Source: JABMRP01 sp964444795 | GTDB lineage: Bacteria > Planctomycetota > Planctomycetia > Pirellulales > Thermoguttaceae | Reading direction: 5' to 3' | Assembly: GCA_964444795.1 (NCBI GenBank) | Contig: CAYUIQ010000354.1 | Location: forward strand, 1 to 6,441 | Length of the DNA: 6,441 nucleotides | Shown: piece after piece, positions 6,338-6,441 of the stretch | Numbering within the stretch: position 1 is the stretch's first letter | Layout of the letters: each line of letters begins with the position of its first letter | Position numbers and translations under genes: made by a program | The notes under the pieces: model-generated | Seen by the model: only the letters and a program-made list of their open reading frames with translations | What the model was told of the DNA's origin: nothing | The model's database searches: none

Positions 6338-6356
6338 GCCTCGGATTCTCCGAGGC
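6338..6356 (-). promoter_or_regulatory. nhaA: nhaA leader hairpin that hides the Shine-Dalgarno sequence
   Basis: GCCTCGGA (6338-6345) and TCCGAGGC (6349-6356) are perfect 8-bp inverted arms with a three-base loop. In the minus-strand RNA the 3' arm contains GAGG (6339-6342), the only Shine-Dalgarno-like sequence before the ATG at 6327, 11 bases away. Folding would sequester it. The structure is plain in the sequence; regulation of NhaA translation by it is inference. Confidence 0.55.
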
Positions 6357-6380
6357 GACATCTCGCGGGGCGCAATGGCT

Positions 6381-6386
6381 ACTATA
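6381..6386 (-). promoter_or_regulatory. nhaA: Possible -10 box of nhaA
   Basis: The minus strand reads TATAGT here, 54 bases before the ATG, placing the start just upstream of the leader hairpin. No good -35 hexamer is found 15-19 bases further upstream, so this is weak. Confidence 0.25.
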
Positions 6387-6441
6387 CTAACCCTTACGCA
6401 AGCGAATAGCGAGAGTCAGTTCAATCGATAGTTTGAGCAGC

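Noticed and set aside
6328..6375. NhaA extended to an upstream TTG start
   Set aside because: The extra 16 residues resemble no NhaA N-terminus and are encoded by the hairpin leader; the ATG at 6327 fits better.
6384..6388. Plus-strand divergent promoter from the TATACT sequence near 6383
   Set aside because: No -35 hexamer at suitable spacing and no plus-strand gene within the remaining bases to judge it by.
5756..6409. A 217-codon plus-strand open frame opposite nhaA
   Set aside because: Antisense to the highly conserved part of NhaA; Thr/Pro/Arg-rich shadow translation.

Overview
The window looks like ordinary chromosomal housekeeping DNA from a GC-rich bacterium, most likely a planctomycete (Pirellulales-like). 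That placement is inferred from protein character, not from a search. It rests on a 107-residue HU protein with a Lys/Pro-rich arm, and on a long 957-residue leucyl-tRNA synthetase with extra insertions and a degenerate zinc knuckle. The dispersed-repeat-like palindromes between genes fit the same picture.

All four supported genes lie on the minus strand, so transcription runs from high to low coordinates. In that order they are: nhaA, a Na+/H+ antiporter (4990-6327); leuS, leucyl-tRNA synthetase (1952-4825); an EamA/DMT-type ten-helix permease (903-1907); and a small HU-family DNA-binding protein (212-535). leuS and the permease are 44 bp apart and probably co-transcribed. nhaA is separated from leuS by a 164-bp gap that is mostly filled by a palindromic REP/MITE-like repeat (4905-4990). 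A 367-bp gap holding hairpins, a terminator-like stem-loop and a candidate promoter separates the permease from the HU gene, so HU is probably its own transcription unit. I see no credible plus-strand gene; the long plus-strand open frames are antisense shadows of GC-rich genes.

The genes do not form a recognisable pathway: ion homeostasis, translation, metabolite transport and nucleoid packaging. I found no defence system, CRISPR array, integrase, tRNA or rRNA. The notable content is non-coding: (1) a perfect 8-bp hairpin in the nhaA leader that buries the only Shine-Dalgarno-like sequence; (2) the repeat with 15-bp perfect arms touching the nhaA stop codon, whose outer end may supply a -35 element for leuS; (3) an 82-nt, about 26-bp-paired structure downstream of HU, followed on the minus strand by a U-rich stretch; (4) a 7-bp inverted repeat at the predicted start of the HU transcript; and (5) a 12-bp direct repeat across the HU stop codon. 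None of these amounts to a new system on sequence alone.
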